NCBI GenBank assembly: GCA_039960995.1
Contig: JBDVKF010000076.1
Location: forward strand, 124,001 to 188,000
Length of the DNA stretch: 64,000 nt
Source: JABSSA01 sp039960995
Lineage (GTDB): Bacteria; Pseudomonadota; Alphaproteobacteria; Rhodobacterales; Rhodobacteraceae
Reading direction: 5' to 3'
Below are positions 17,312 through 25,639 of this stretch, in pieces. The stretch's first letter is position 1. Every line of letters begins with the position of its first letter. A model generated the notes under the pieces. The model did no database searches. It saw only the letters and a program-made list of their open reading frames with translations, and was not told the origin of the DNA. The position numbers were made by a program, and so were the translations under genes.

Positions 17312-18300
17312 TGGCGCTTTTGTCGGTCGAAAACCTGTCGGTTTCGTTTGACGTGCGACCGCGCAGAGCGTGGCCTTGGACGCCTTCGTTTCAATTGCAA
17401 GCCGTTCGCGATGTGTCGTTAACCGTGGCCGCCGGTGAAACGCTGGGGATTGTCGGCGAAAGCGGATCAGGTAAATCCACGCTCGCGCGGTCGATCGTTG
17501 GGACTATTCCGGCCAGTGCGGGGTCGATAATCTGGGAAGGCACGGACCTGACGCGCCTTGATGCAAAAGCACGTCGTGCACATCGCAAAGATGTCCAAAT
17601 GATTTTCCAAGATCCATTGGCCGCATTGAATCCACGCATGACGGTCGGGCAGATTATCGCAGAACCCTTGCGTACACACGAACCTGACTTGTCGGGTACA
17701 GAAATACGGGCGCGTGTCGCAGAGATGATGGAAAGAGTTGGACTGCTTTCTAACTTGATAAACCGTTATCCACATGAATTTTCGGGCGGTCAGTGTCAAA
17801 GGATCGGGATTGCACGTGCGCTGATCTCGAACCCACGCATGGTTATTTGCGACGAACCTGTTTCAGCGTTGGATGTGTCTGTTCAGGCGCAGGTCGTGAA
17901 CCTGCTGTGCGAGTTGCAACGAGATATGGGGTTAAGCCTGATTTTCATCTCACATGACCTAAGTGTCGTGCAGCATATCTCGGATCGGATCGCCGTTTTA
18001 TATCTAGGACGTTTGATGGAGGTTGGCGCGTCTCAGGATGTTTGCCAGTCGCCCTTGCATCCCTATACCCAAGCTTTGATTTCAGCTGTACCAATTCCTG
18101 ACCCCGCAGTTGCAAGTGCTCAAAAACGGCCTGTTCTGGATGGCGAGTTGCCGTCACCGATGATGCCGCCCTCGGGCTGCGTGTTCCGTACACGGTGTCG
18201 TATGGCGGTTCCTGAATGTGCGCAAACAGTGCCCGAATTGTTCGAAACGAAACCAGGACACTGTCATGGATGCATGGTTTTGATGGACCAGCAAGCCTAG
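17311..18300 (+). CDS. Peptide ABC transporter ATP-binding protein (OppF/DppF-like)
   Basis: 329 residues. Walker A GESGSGKST, Q-loop IFQDPLAALNP, signature FSGGQCQRIGIARAL, Walker B MVICDEPVSALD and C-terminal CVFRTRCRMAVPEC. The ATG at 17311 overlaps the OppD stop (TGATG); a longer frame from 17284 lies inside oppD. The terminal TAG overlaps the opposing stop of the SDR gene in a shared CTAG. Confidence 0.93.
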   Translation: MALLSVENLSVSFDVRPRRAWPWTPSFQLQAVRDVSLTVAAGETLGIVGESGSGKSTLARSIVGTIPASAGSIIWEGTDLTRLDAKARRAHRKDVQMIFQDPLAALNPRMTVGQIIAEPLRTHEPDLSGTEIRARVAEMMERVGLLSNLINRYPHEFSGGQCQRIGIARALISNPRMVICDEPVSALDVSVQAQVVNLLCELQRDMGLSLIFISHDLSVVQHISDRIAVLYLGRLMEVGASQDVCQSPLHPYTQALISAVPIPDPAVASAQKRPVLDGELPSPMMPPSGCVFRTRCRMAVPECAQTVPELFETKPGHCHGCMVLMDQQA

Positions 18301-19040
18301 TTCAAAGGGGGTAAACCAACCAATGATCGTTCTTCGTTGGTCTTAAGGGTGAAGTCTTGGCCCAAGAACGCGTCCCCAACTGACCCCAACAATCCGGCGA
18401 TGGCTTGCCCCACCCATTCCGCTGGAATGTGGCTTTCCCATTCCATCTCGCTGACTGGGTTCAGGCCGCTGGCTTTGATTTCGCGCTGCATGTCAGTTGC
18501 AACTGTGCCAGGGCTGAGCCCGATAGACCGGACGCCAGCCTCACCAGCTTCTTTGTGAACCATACGCGTTAGGGAAAGGACCCCGGCTTTTGTTGCGCAG
18601 TAATGGCTCCAACCTTCCAGAACGTTTGTTGCGGCACCCGAAGAGATGTTGATGATTGTCCCTGATCCTCGGGCGATCATTTGCGGCAACACGGCGCGAA
18701 TGCCGTGATAAACGCCTTTGAAATTCACATCCACAACCCGATCCCACGCATCCGGGTCACTGTCTTCCAGCCGAGCGATGGGATCGATCAGACCAGCGTT
18801 GTTAACTAAAGCGTCCACAGGGCCAGCCGTTTCAATTAAATTGGCCACCTGAGCATAATCCGCCACGTCACATGGCACGGCCAAACCTCCGGTCTCCTCA
18901 GCCAAAGCAGCAAGCGCGTCTGCGTCGCGTGCTGCCAAGACAACGCGCGCGTTCAGGCCTGCCAGATGGCGCGCAGTAGCGGCGCCGATCCCGCGGCTTG
19001 CTCCTGTGATAACAACTGTCTTTCCAGCTATGTGATCCAT
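18297..19040 (-). CDS. Short-chain dehydrogenase/reductase (SDR)
   Basis: 247-residue classical SDR. The cofactor loop TGASRGIGAA is near the N-terminus, followed by NNAG, the catalytic Ser in INISSGAA and the YCATKAG (Tyr-x3-Lys) pair. It reduces or oxidises a carbonyl/hydroxyl with NAD(P)H; the substrate is unknown. The start at 19040 places the Rossmann strand at residue 7; a longer frame reaches 19097. It converges on the peptide importer with overlapping stop codons. Confidence 0.9.
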   Translation of the reverse strand: MDHIAGKTVVITGASRGIGAATARHLAGLNARVVLAARDADALAALAEETGGLAVPCDVADYAQVANLIETAGPVDALVNNAGLIDPIARLEDSDPDAWDRVVDVNFKGVYHGIRAVLPQMIARGSGTIINISSGAATNVLEGWSHYCATKAGVLSLTRMVHKEAGEAGVRSIGLSPGTVATDMQREIKASGLNPVSEMEWESHIPAEWVGQAIAGLLGSVGDAFLGQDFTLKTNEERSLVGLPPLN

Positions 19041-19406
19041 TCTGGCGTCCCCATGTGTATGATGAGTTATTGTTTTGCGTTCCATCGCTTTGCTCAAGGT
19101 TCAGAATGGTGTCCACTCTGACCGTCAATCCGCTTGCGATGTTTAGATTGGCATGGAAATTAAGTCCCTTGCCTCAAGCAATTTGGGGATTAAAACGCCG
19201 GAATTCAATGTCAAAAAGTAAAAATACCCGCTGGTGTGAATTTCTTTGATCCACCGAAAGGTAATTTGGGATCGGGGCATCGTCACATCCTGCGGTTGAT
19301 CTTTCTGTGTTATTTCGCATCCTCACAATGAACTGATCAACGACAGCTTGAAGTTTTGGATGGAGCATAGATACAAGTCATAACGTGGTTTTTGGATCGA
19401 TGTTTC
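19041..19406. other. Intergenic region upstream of the DUF4329 gene
   Basis: 366 bp with no gene I can support. A 64-codon minus-strand frame (19174-19368) has no recognisable features. No clear promoter pair or hairpin stands out. Confidence 0.3.
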
Positions 19407-19949
19407 ATGCGAAATTGCCTGCTCTTGATCGCCTTTCTTTTGTGTTTAGGCTCGATTGGCCCTGCACAGGCGCAAAACGCTGAAGAAATGGCGGCTGCCA
19501 AACGGATTTTGTCTGGTTTGCAAGAACGCTCGATTAAGAACAATCGAGAATATTGTGGTCTGCTATTACGTCGCAGCGACGGGACATTGTTTTCAAGCAA
19601 AGCCTTTCGTGGAACCAAAGCCCGATGTCGGGTGCGCCGGATTCCACGCAATGCGCAAGTTGTCGCGAGCTATCACACACATGGCTCTTACCTTCCCAGG
19701 TTCGACAACGAAGTGCCCTCAATTTTGGACTTACGGGTCGAAATGGAATGGGGAATTGATGGCTATGTCACAACGCCCGGTGGCCGGTTTTGGCACGTGG
19801 ACGGACGACGAGGACGCGTGGATCTGATTTGTGGTCGCAAATGTGTTCCATCCGATCCGAATTATCGCGATGACAGCGGTCGATACGGAAAAATTCGCAC
19901 GGGTTACACATTGCAAGCATTGTCGGAACGCGGATTTCTGAGACGCTGA
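19407..19949 (+). CDS. Exported DUF4329-domain protein with JAMM-like His/Asp pattern
   Basis: 180 residues starting MRNCLLLIAFLLCLGS, a signal peptide ending near AQAQ. The body matches the DUF4329 pattern: YCGLLLRRSDGTLFSS, VVASYHTHGSY, PSILD, GYVTTPGGRFWHVD. HxH followed by Ser-x2-Asp, with an upstream YCGLL strand, recalls JAB1/MPN (JAMM) metalloproteases, although the gap between HxH and Ser-x2-Asp is longer (12 residues) than the classical seven. Function unknown; periplasmic or secreted location inferred. Just upstream of a decayed IS. An ATG five codons earlier (within the 19392 frame) is an alternative start. Confidence 0.7.
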   Translation: MRNCLLLIAFLLCLGSIGPAQAQNAEEMAAAKRILSGLQERSIKNNREYCGLLLRRSDGTLFSSKAFRGTKARCRVRRIPRNAQVVASYHTHGSYLPRFDNEVPSILDLRVEMEWGIDGYVTTPGGRFWHVDGRRGRVDLICGRKCVPSDPNYRDDSGRYGKIRTGYTLQALSERGFLRR

Positions 19950-20049
19950 AGCCATCCCTTGCATTCTAAGTGTGGGCATTGCTATCGTCGGCAGAAGTTC
20001 CACCCTTGGCTGAGAAAAGACGGTTCAGAAAGAGAGAATGTGATGCGAC

Positions 20050-21099
20050 TGCTTTGTTACATAAATAGGCCGAAGGGATTCACTGATGAGTCCAGCGTGA
20101 TGGCTGACGTGGATGAGCAGTTAGACACCGACGATGTATAAGACCACAAACTGGTCAGATTTTAACGCGGCCTTGAAGCAGCGTGGGTTGTTATCAATCT
20201 GGTTTGATGTTGAGATGGCTTGGGAACGAAACCTTCAGGTAAGAGGGGGCGTCAGCAAGCTTACAGCGACGCTGGAATCCAAGCCTGCCTGACGATCAAA
20301 GTGCTGTTTGGTTTACCTTTGCGGCAGACCATAAGCTTCGTCGAAAGTCTGTTGGCCTTAACGGGTCTTGAGTGGCCCGTGCCTGACTTCAGCACCTTAC
20401 GTCGGCGGCAAATGACATTAACGGTCAACATTCCGTATCGCGGTTCAACTGGTCCGCTACACTTGCTCATTGACAGCATGGGAGTCAAAGCTGAAGGTGA
20501 AGGCGAGTGGAATGCGCGCAAAAATGGTGGTTTCAAACGCCGCCTTTGGCGTAAGATGCATATCGGGATCGACGAAGAAACACCGGAGATACGCGCAGTT
20601 GAAGTGACAAGCAGCAGTATCGGCGATGCCCCGATGCTTCCTGATCTTCTCGATCAAGTCTCAGCCGAGAAAAACCTCGGCAGCGTCACTGCGGGCGGCG
20701 CATTCGACGCGCGCAAGTGTCATGATGCAATTGCGGTCCGCAATGCCCATGTCGTCATTCCGCCGCGCAAGAGTGCGAAGTTCTGGAAAGCGGACACATC
20801 AGGTGCCATTGCGCGAAACGAAGCGGTGCGCTCCTCAAAATATCTGAAACGTGCATTGTAGCGGCACCTGACCGGGTATCACCGGCTGAAGCCGCGTCGA
20901 AACAAAGATACATTGTTTGAATTTGCTTGGTCAATGCCTCTCAGCTCGGGACTTCGATCGGCAGGTTGTCGAGATCCAGATACGGGCCGCCATGCTCAAT
21001 GACTTTACAGCACTCGGCATCCCGAAAACAGTGGTCGCAGCATAAATCCGTCTGGGGTAAGGGGAACTCTAGCCTTCACTCGAATTGTGCAATAAAGCC
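20050..21099 (+). mobile_element. Decayed IS5-family (IS903-like) insertion sequence
   Basis: About 1050 bp, the size expected of IS903-group elements, around a broken IS5-family transposase. The left end GCTTTGTTACATAAATAG and the inverse of the right end (GGCTTTATTGCACAATTC) are imperfect inverted repeats of each other and resemble the GGCTTTGTTGAATAAATC-type ends of IS903. No matching 9-bp target duplication is seen (TGATGCGAC on the left, GATAGAGAT on the right), so the flanks have drifted or been rearranged. The exact ends are uncertain by one or two bases. Confidence 0.75.
20134..21045 (+). pseudogene. IS5-family transposase, broken by frameshifts and a stop
   Basis: Reading across three frames gives a nearly full-length IS903-type transposase. 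It starts MYKTTNWSDFNAALKQRG in one frame, shifts at about 20218-20228 to PSGKRGRQQAYSDAGIQ, reaches TAG at 20859-20861 where the family has Trp (ALWRR), then shifts at about 20885-20905 to a third frame ending RAAMLNDFTALGIPKTVVAA. The second catalytic Asp of the DDE set (family TADGAYDT) reads TAGGAFDA here. The element cannot transpose on its own. Family comparison is from memory of the consensus. Confidence 0.85.
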
Positions 21100-21100
21100 G

Positions 21101-21256
21101 ATAGAGATCTATTGGCATGCTGAAATTCTTGCTGAAATGGGGTGCCATACATTGCAAGGTTACGCGTTTGCGAAGGCGATGCCAGCACATGAATTGAAAG
21201 ATTTTGTGATGTCGCACGGGGCAGCGACTTTGAAAAAAGCGGCTAACGATCGTTAA
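21101..21256 (+). pseudogene. 3' remnant of an EAL-domain gene
   Basis: Directly behind the right end of the IS, an open frame encodes AEILAEMGCHTLQGYAFAKAMP followed by about 25 residues and TAA. GC-x-TLQGYAFA-x-x-MP is the last conserved block of EAL (c-di-GMP phosphodiesterase) domains. No other EAL segment is visible left of the IS, so everything 5' of this block has been lost, probably by deletion associated with the IS. Confidence 0.65.
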
Positions 21257-21434
21257 TGGGACGGCACCGGCAGATGTCACAACTTGGTTTGAGTGTTGGA
21301 AAAACAGCCAGTATGGCGTTTTGACTTTGGTTGTGAAACATGCCTCTTGTCCTCAGAAAATCCGATAATTCGAATGGCGGGTTGTGATGGGCTTGAGATT
21401 GGGAGAACAACCATTGAACCAACCGGACGCAAAG

Positions 21435-23078
21435 ATGAATATTCTGTTCATTATGTATGACCAGCTTAGGTTTGATTACCTAAGCTGCGCAGGCCATCCG
21501 CATTTGAAAACTCCACATTTTGATAGCATTGCGGAAAAGGGCGTTCGGTTCACCAACGCCTATGTTCAATCGCCAATTTGTGGCGCGTCTCGGATGAGTT
21601 TTTATACCGGTCGATATACGTCATCTCATGGAGCCCAATGGAACGGGTTTCCTTTGCGCGTTGGTGAACAGACACTGGGGGATCATCTCCGTCGCGAAGG
21701 TATGGAATGTTGGTTAATTGGCAAGACGCATATGAAAGCGGATGCTGAAGGCATGGCGCGTCTTGGACTTAGTCCAGACAGCCTGATCGGCGCGCGACAA
21801 GTTGAGTGTGGATTTGATGCTTGGGTCCGGGACGATGGTCTTTGGGCAGAAGGGCCAGATGGCTTTTACGATGAAAAACGCTCGCCTTATAACGAGTACC
21901 TGAAATCGATTGGGTACCCGTCTGAAAACCCATGGGCACAATTTGCCAATGCTGGTGTCGATGACGATGGCGATGTCGCATCTGGATGGATGTTTGCCAA
22001 TGCGGATAAACCTGCAAACATCAAAGAAGAGCACAGCGAAACGCCATGGCTCACGCAAAAGACGATCGAGTTCATCGCGCAAGCTGATGCGCCTTGGTGC
22101 GCGCATGTGAGTTTTATCAAACCGCATTGGCCCTACATCGTCCCGGCGCCGTATCATGCGATGTTTGGGGCGGACGATGTACCCAAAGCGGTGCGCCATG
22201 CCGTGGAACAACAGGACGCACACCCGGTGTTCGCAGCCTATGTGGGCAACAAAATCGCGACTGCCTTTCAACAAGATGAGGTGAGAGATAAAGTCATTCC
22301 CGCCTATATGGGGTTGATCAAACAATGTGACGATCAGCTTGGCGTTTTGCTGGACTATCTGGAACGTTCGGCGCGTATGCAAAACACGATGATCGTTTTG
22401 ACGTCTGATCATGGCGATTATCTTGGCGATCACTGGTTGGGTGAAAAGGATCTTTTTCACGAACAAAGTGTCAAAGTGCCGATGATCATTTACGATCCAC
22501 GCAGCCAGGCGGATTGTACAAGGGGAATGATCTGCGACGCATTGGTCGAGGCAATCGATCTTGCCCCAACTTTTGTTGAAGCGGCCGGCGGTAAAATCCC
22601 GGATCATATTTTGGAAGGCCGTTCATTACTGCCATGGCTTCACGGCCAGACGCCGGAGTGGCGCAAATTCGCGATAAGCGAATACGATTACTCTGCAACG
22701 CCGCAATGCGAAAAGCTTGGCTTGGAATCGCGCGATGCACGATTGTTCATGATTTTCGATGGGCGGTATAAAATGATGCATGCCGAGGGCGGATTTCGTC
22801 CCATGCTGTTCGACTTGCAGAACGACCCTGAAGAGTTTCACGATTTGGCCAAAGGACAGACGCATCAGGATGTCATTGATCGTCTTTATGGGGATCTTGC
22901 GCAATGGGGTCGCAGACTGGCGCAACGCGTTACCAAGTCTGAAGATGATATCAAAAATATGCGCGGACGGTCCTTGCGGCGTGGAATTTTGCCATTTTTG
23001 AGCGACGGTTCAGAAGTGCCCGAAGAATTGACTGAAAAGTATCGAGGTCCTGCGCCTGCAAAGTATTTGGACGATTAA
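21435..23078 (+). CDS. Sulfatase-family hydrolase (formylglycine type)
   Basis: 547 residues, alkaline-phosphatase/sulfatase superfamily. N-terminal metal site NILFIMYDQLRFD, then CGASR at about residues 49-53 (C-x-A-x-R), where the Cys is normally converted to formylglycine. The second metal site is LTSDHGDYLGDHWLGEKD with the downstream KVPMIIYDPR. The family includes arylsulfatases, choline sulfatase and phosphonate monoester hydrolases; the SRMSFYTGRYTSSHGA surroundings resemble the last group, but substrate is open. No signal peptide is seen, so it is probably cytoplasmic. A TTG at 21414 with GGGAGA upstream is an alternative start. Confidence 0.85.
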   Translation: MNILFIMYDQLRFDYLSCAGHPHLKTPHFDSIAEKGVRFTNAYVQSPICGASRMSFYTGRYTSSHGAQWNGFPLRVGEQTLGDHLRREGMECWLIGKTHMKADAEGMARLGLSPDSLIGARQVECGFDAWVRDDGLWAEGPDGFYDEKRSPYNEYLKSIGYPSENPWAQFANAGVDDDGDVASGWMFANADKPANIKEEHSETPWLTQKTIEFIAQADAPWCAHVSFIKPHWPYIVPAPYHAMFGADDVPKAVRHAVEQQDAHPVFAAYVGNKIATAFQQDEVRDKVIPAYMGLIKQCDDQLGVLLDYLERSARMQNTMIVLTSDHGDYLGDHWLGEKDLFHEQSVKVPMIIYDPRSQADCTRGMICDALVEAIDLAPTFVEAAGGKIPDHILEGRSLLPWLHGQTPEWRKFAISEYDYSATPQCEKLGLESRDARLFMIFDGRYKMMHAEGGFRPMLFDLQNDPEEFHDLAKGQTHQDVIDRLYGDLAQWGRRLAQRVTKSEDDIKNMRGRSLRRGILPFLSDGSEVPEELTEKYRGPAPAKYLDD

Positions 23079-23167
23079 CCGGAAGGCGAGATTGCAGTAT
23101 GGTCGCCGCTTAAATCAACGCAAGCTGCGAAATGGAATTTTCCAACACAAAGCTTGCATTTGATCCA

Positions 23168-23181
23168 TGCAAGCGCTTACA
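23168..23181. promoter_or_regulatory. LacI-family operator candidate
   Basis: TGCAAGCGCTTACA fits the LacI/GalR half-site pattern TGnAAnCGnTTnCA at every fixed position. It overlaps a second inverted repeat GCTTGCAT (23152-23159) and ATGCAAGC (23167-23174). It lies about 80 bp upstream of the alcohol dehydrogenase start. No LacI-type regulator is encoded in this window. Confidence 0.6.
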
Positions 23182-23257
23182 TTTGGCCTGTCCCGTTGGA
23201 CAGTCTTGGCTGAACCATGCGGCCTACACGCATCCAAAATGGAAGAGCGAAAGCCAA

Positions 23258-24238
23258 ATGAAAGCACTTGTGTATGATGGAATTGAAACATTGGGTTTTC
23301 GCGATGTCGCCGACCCGACGCCATCCCAAGGCGAACATTTAATCCGAGTCGATGCGGTTGGGATTTGTGGTTCTGACATGCACGCCTATCTGGGACATGA
23401 TGCACGACGACCAGCGCCGTTGATCTTGGGTCATGAGGCTGCAGGAACAATCGTTGGGGGCGCGCGAGACGGGGCGCGTGTAACGATAAACCCTTTGGTA
23501 AATTGCAAATCTTGCCCTGCCTGCCACGCAGGTCGGGAAAACATTTGCCCTGATCGCCAGATTATTTCGATGCCGCCACGCGAAGGCGCGTTTGCACAAT
23601 TACTCAGTATGCCCGAGGAAAACTTGGTCACTGTTCCTGCCGAGATTCCATTGAGCAAGGCGGCCCTAGCTGAGCCATTGGCCGTGAGTTGGCATGCAGC
23701 TCGTCTGGCTTTGGAGGCGATGCACCCTGAGATGGATCGCCGCGCCCTTGTGATTGGCGGTGGCGCAATTGGATTGGCCGCTTCTTTGGCATTGAAAGCA
23801 ATGAACATTCCTGACGTGACGGTGATTGAGCCCAACGCGGAACGCGCGCGTTATCTTCGCGATGTGTGTGGTGAAACTGTTGTGCAAACAGCCGAGGGGC
23901 AATATCCTGTTGTCATTGATGCAGTCGGATACAAAGCCACACGGATTACGGCGTCTGCCTGCGCCGCGCCCGGAGGCGTTATCGCGCATATTGGATTAGG
24001 AGACGATGCAGGTGGTTTGGACGTGCGTCGTATTACACTCCAAGAAATCACCTTCATTGGTACGTATACCTATTCTGCGGAAGATTTTCGCGACACGGCT
24101 CAGGCTATCTTTAGTGGAAAGCTTGGCCCATTGGATTGGACCGAACATCGTGATCTTGAACAGGGCGGGCAGGCCTTTGCAGATCTAAGAAATGGCAAGG
24201 TCGCGTCGCCAAAAATTGTCCTGCACCCATGGGGATAG
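23258..24238 (+). CDS. Zinc-dependent alcohol dehydrogenase (MDR family)
   Basis: 326 residues. Catalytic zinc ligands lie in VGICGSDMH and LGHEAAG, structural zinc in NCKSCPACHAGRENIC, and the Rossmann loop in VIGGGAIGLAAS. It resembles sorbitol/galactitol-1-phosphate-type polyol dehydrogenases and probably oxidises a sugar alcohol or related compound with NAD. ATG 23258 is at the family N-terminus (MKALVYDG); a longer frame from 23132 runs over the LacI-type operator and is unlikely to be translated. It lies downstream of the sulfatase with a 180-bp gap that holds its own operator, so it is probably separately regulated. Confidence 0.9.
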   Translation: MKALVYDGIETLGFRDVADPTPSQGEHLIRVDAVGICGSDMHAYLGHDARRPAPLILGHEAAGTIVGGARDGARVTINPLVNCKSCPACHAGRENICPDRQIISMPPREGAFAQLLSMPEENLVTVPAEIPLSKAALAEPLAVSWHAARLALEAMHPEMDRRALVIGGGAIGLAASLALKAMNIPDVTVIEPNAERARYLRDVCGETVVQTAEGQYPVVIDAVGYKATRITASACAAPGGVIAHIGLGDDAGGLDVRRITLQEITFIGTYTYSAEDFRDTAQAIFSGKLGPLDWTEHRDLEQGGQAFADLRNGKVASPKIVLHPWG

Positions 24239-24287
24239 GCTTCGTCTCAAAGGACGCGGGTACCATTTCTTGAGCCCGCGCCGAACC

Positions 24288-25607
24288 CTAAAGGCAAGAC
24301 TCGATTGCCGTCGAAAGTTTTGTCACCAATTCATCGACTTGGGCGTCAGAAATGATGAATGGCGGGGCAAGCATCACGTGGTCGCCGATTTTACCGTCTC
24401 GCGTGCCGGACATCGGGTAACAAATCAGACCTTGCGCAAAAGCGGCTTTTTTGATGCGTCCGGCGAGGGATTGGGATGGGTCGAATGTTGTCTTTGTGTC
24501 GCGATCTGCGACCAATTCAATTCCGCGAAACAGGCCGCGTCCGCGTATGTCCCCGACATGAGGGTGTTGTCCAAATCGTTCTTCCAAAGCGCTTTGCAGA
24601 GTTTGGCCCATTGTTTGCACCCTGTCGATGAGGTTTCGATCCAAAAGTGCGGTGACAACAGCAAGACCAGCAGCCGTTGCAACGGGGTGCCCCAAATAGG
24701 TGTGACCGTGTTGGAAAAAGCCAGACCCGTCCGCAATGGTGTTGTAAATATGGTCTGAGCACAGCATCGCGCCTATGGGTTGATATCCCGCACCAAGACC
24801 TTTTGCGATGCACGCGATGTCTGGAACAATGCCATCTTCTTCGCAGGCAAACAGGTGACCCGTGCGCCCCATGCCGCACATGACTTCGTCAAGGATCAGC
24901 AATACGCCGTATTGGTCACAAATCTCGCGGATCCGCGTGTAATAGCCCTCGACCGGGGGAACCGCCCCCATGGTCGCGCCAACCACAGGTTCTGCCATAA
25001 ACGCCATGACGTTGTCCGGACCTAAACGTAGAATTTCGTCCTCAAGCTCTTGGGCTGCGCGTTGCCCATATTCAAAAGCGGATTCAGTGTTGCCACGTTC
25101 AACATATTCGTAACACGGCGAAATATGAGACACGTCGATCAGCAAAGGCGAAAACTGTTCGCGTCGCCATTCGTTGCCACCCACTGCCAATGCGCCCAAA
25201 GTGTTTCCGTGGTAACTTTGTTTGCGAGCAATCAAGTGTTTTCGTTCCGGCTGGCCTTTTTCGACATAATATTGACGGGCCATTTTGATCGCAGATTCTG
25301 TGGCTTCCGATCCACCAGAGACAAAATAAACTCGGTTTAAATCGCCCGGGGCATGTCGTGCCAATAATTCCGCCAACGCCTCGGCCGGTTCTGACGTCAA
25401 GAACCCGGTATGTGCAAAGGCGAGCTGGTCGACTTGATCCTTAATCGCTTGGGTGACCGATTGATCACTGTGCCCCAAGCAAGAAACTGCCGCACCGCCG
25501 GATCCATCCAGATACTGTTTTCCATTGGAATCGATCAAATAGCATCCATCACCACGAACCGCGGTTGGCAATTCGGAATGGCAATGACGTGGAAAGACAT
25601 GAGACAA
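24288..25607 (-). CDS. Class III aminotransferase (PLP-dependent)
   Basis: 439 residues from a TTG start at 25607, which has AAGGA about eight bases upstream. A longer frame to 25736 overlaps the GMC gene and lacks family similarity there. Family features are FVSGGSEATESAIKMARQY, SYHGNTLGALAVGG, ILDEVMCGMGRTG and the PLP-binding Lys in ACIAKGLGAGYQPIGAM, then HGHTYLGHPVATAAGLAV. It transfers an amino group between an omega-amino compound and a keto acid; substrate unknown. Encoded 32 bp behind the GMC oxidoreductase, hence one operon: an amino alcohol oxidised by the GMC enzyme is a plausible but unproven link. Confidence 0.9.
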   Translation of the reverse strand: MSHVFPRHCHSELPTAVRGDGCYLIDSNGKQYLDGSGGAAVSCLGHSDQSVTQAIKDQVDQLAFAHTGFLTSEPAEALAELLARHAPGDLNRVYFVSGGSEATESAIKMARQYYVEKGQPERKHLIARKQSYHGNTLGALAVGGNEWRREQFSPLLIDVSHISPCYEYVERGNTESAFEYGQRAAQELEDEILRLGPDNVMAFMAEPVVGATMGAVPPVEGYYTRIREICDQYGVLLILDEVMCGMGRTGHLFACEEDGIVPDIACIAKGLGAGYQPIGAMLCSDHIYNTIADGSGFFQHGHTYLGHPVATAAGLAVVTALLDRNLIDRVQTMGQTLQSALEERFGQHPHVGDIRGRGLFRGIELVADRDTKTTFDPSQSLAGRIKKAAFAQGLICYPMSGTRDGKIGDHVMLAPPFIISDAQVDELVTKLSTAIESCL

Positions 25608-25639
25608 AGGTTCATTCCTTTTGGGGTCAGCAGGATTTC

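Noticed and set aside
19174..19368. 64-codon minus-strand frame between the SDR and DUF4329 genes
   Set aside because: Starts plausibly (MLHPKLQAVVDQ) and might be the head of a lost hydrolase gene, but the rest has no similarity I can name and there is no good ribosome site.
21714..22607. Minus-strand frame of 297 codons opposite the sulfatase
   Set aside because: Long, but it mirrors codon structure of the real gene and shows no recognisable domain.
12768..23159. Shared AAAGCTTGCATTT string upstream of the peptide importer and of the alcohol dehydrogenase
   Set aside because: Only about 13 bases match and the surrounding symmetry that defines the LacI-type site is missing in the first copy; probably chance.
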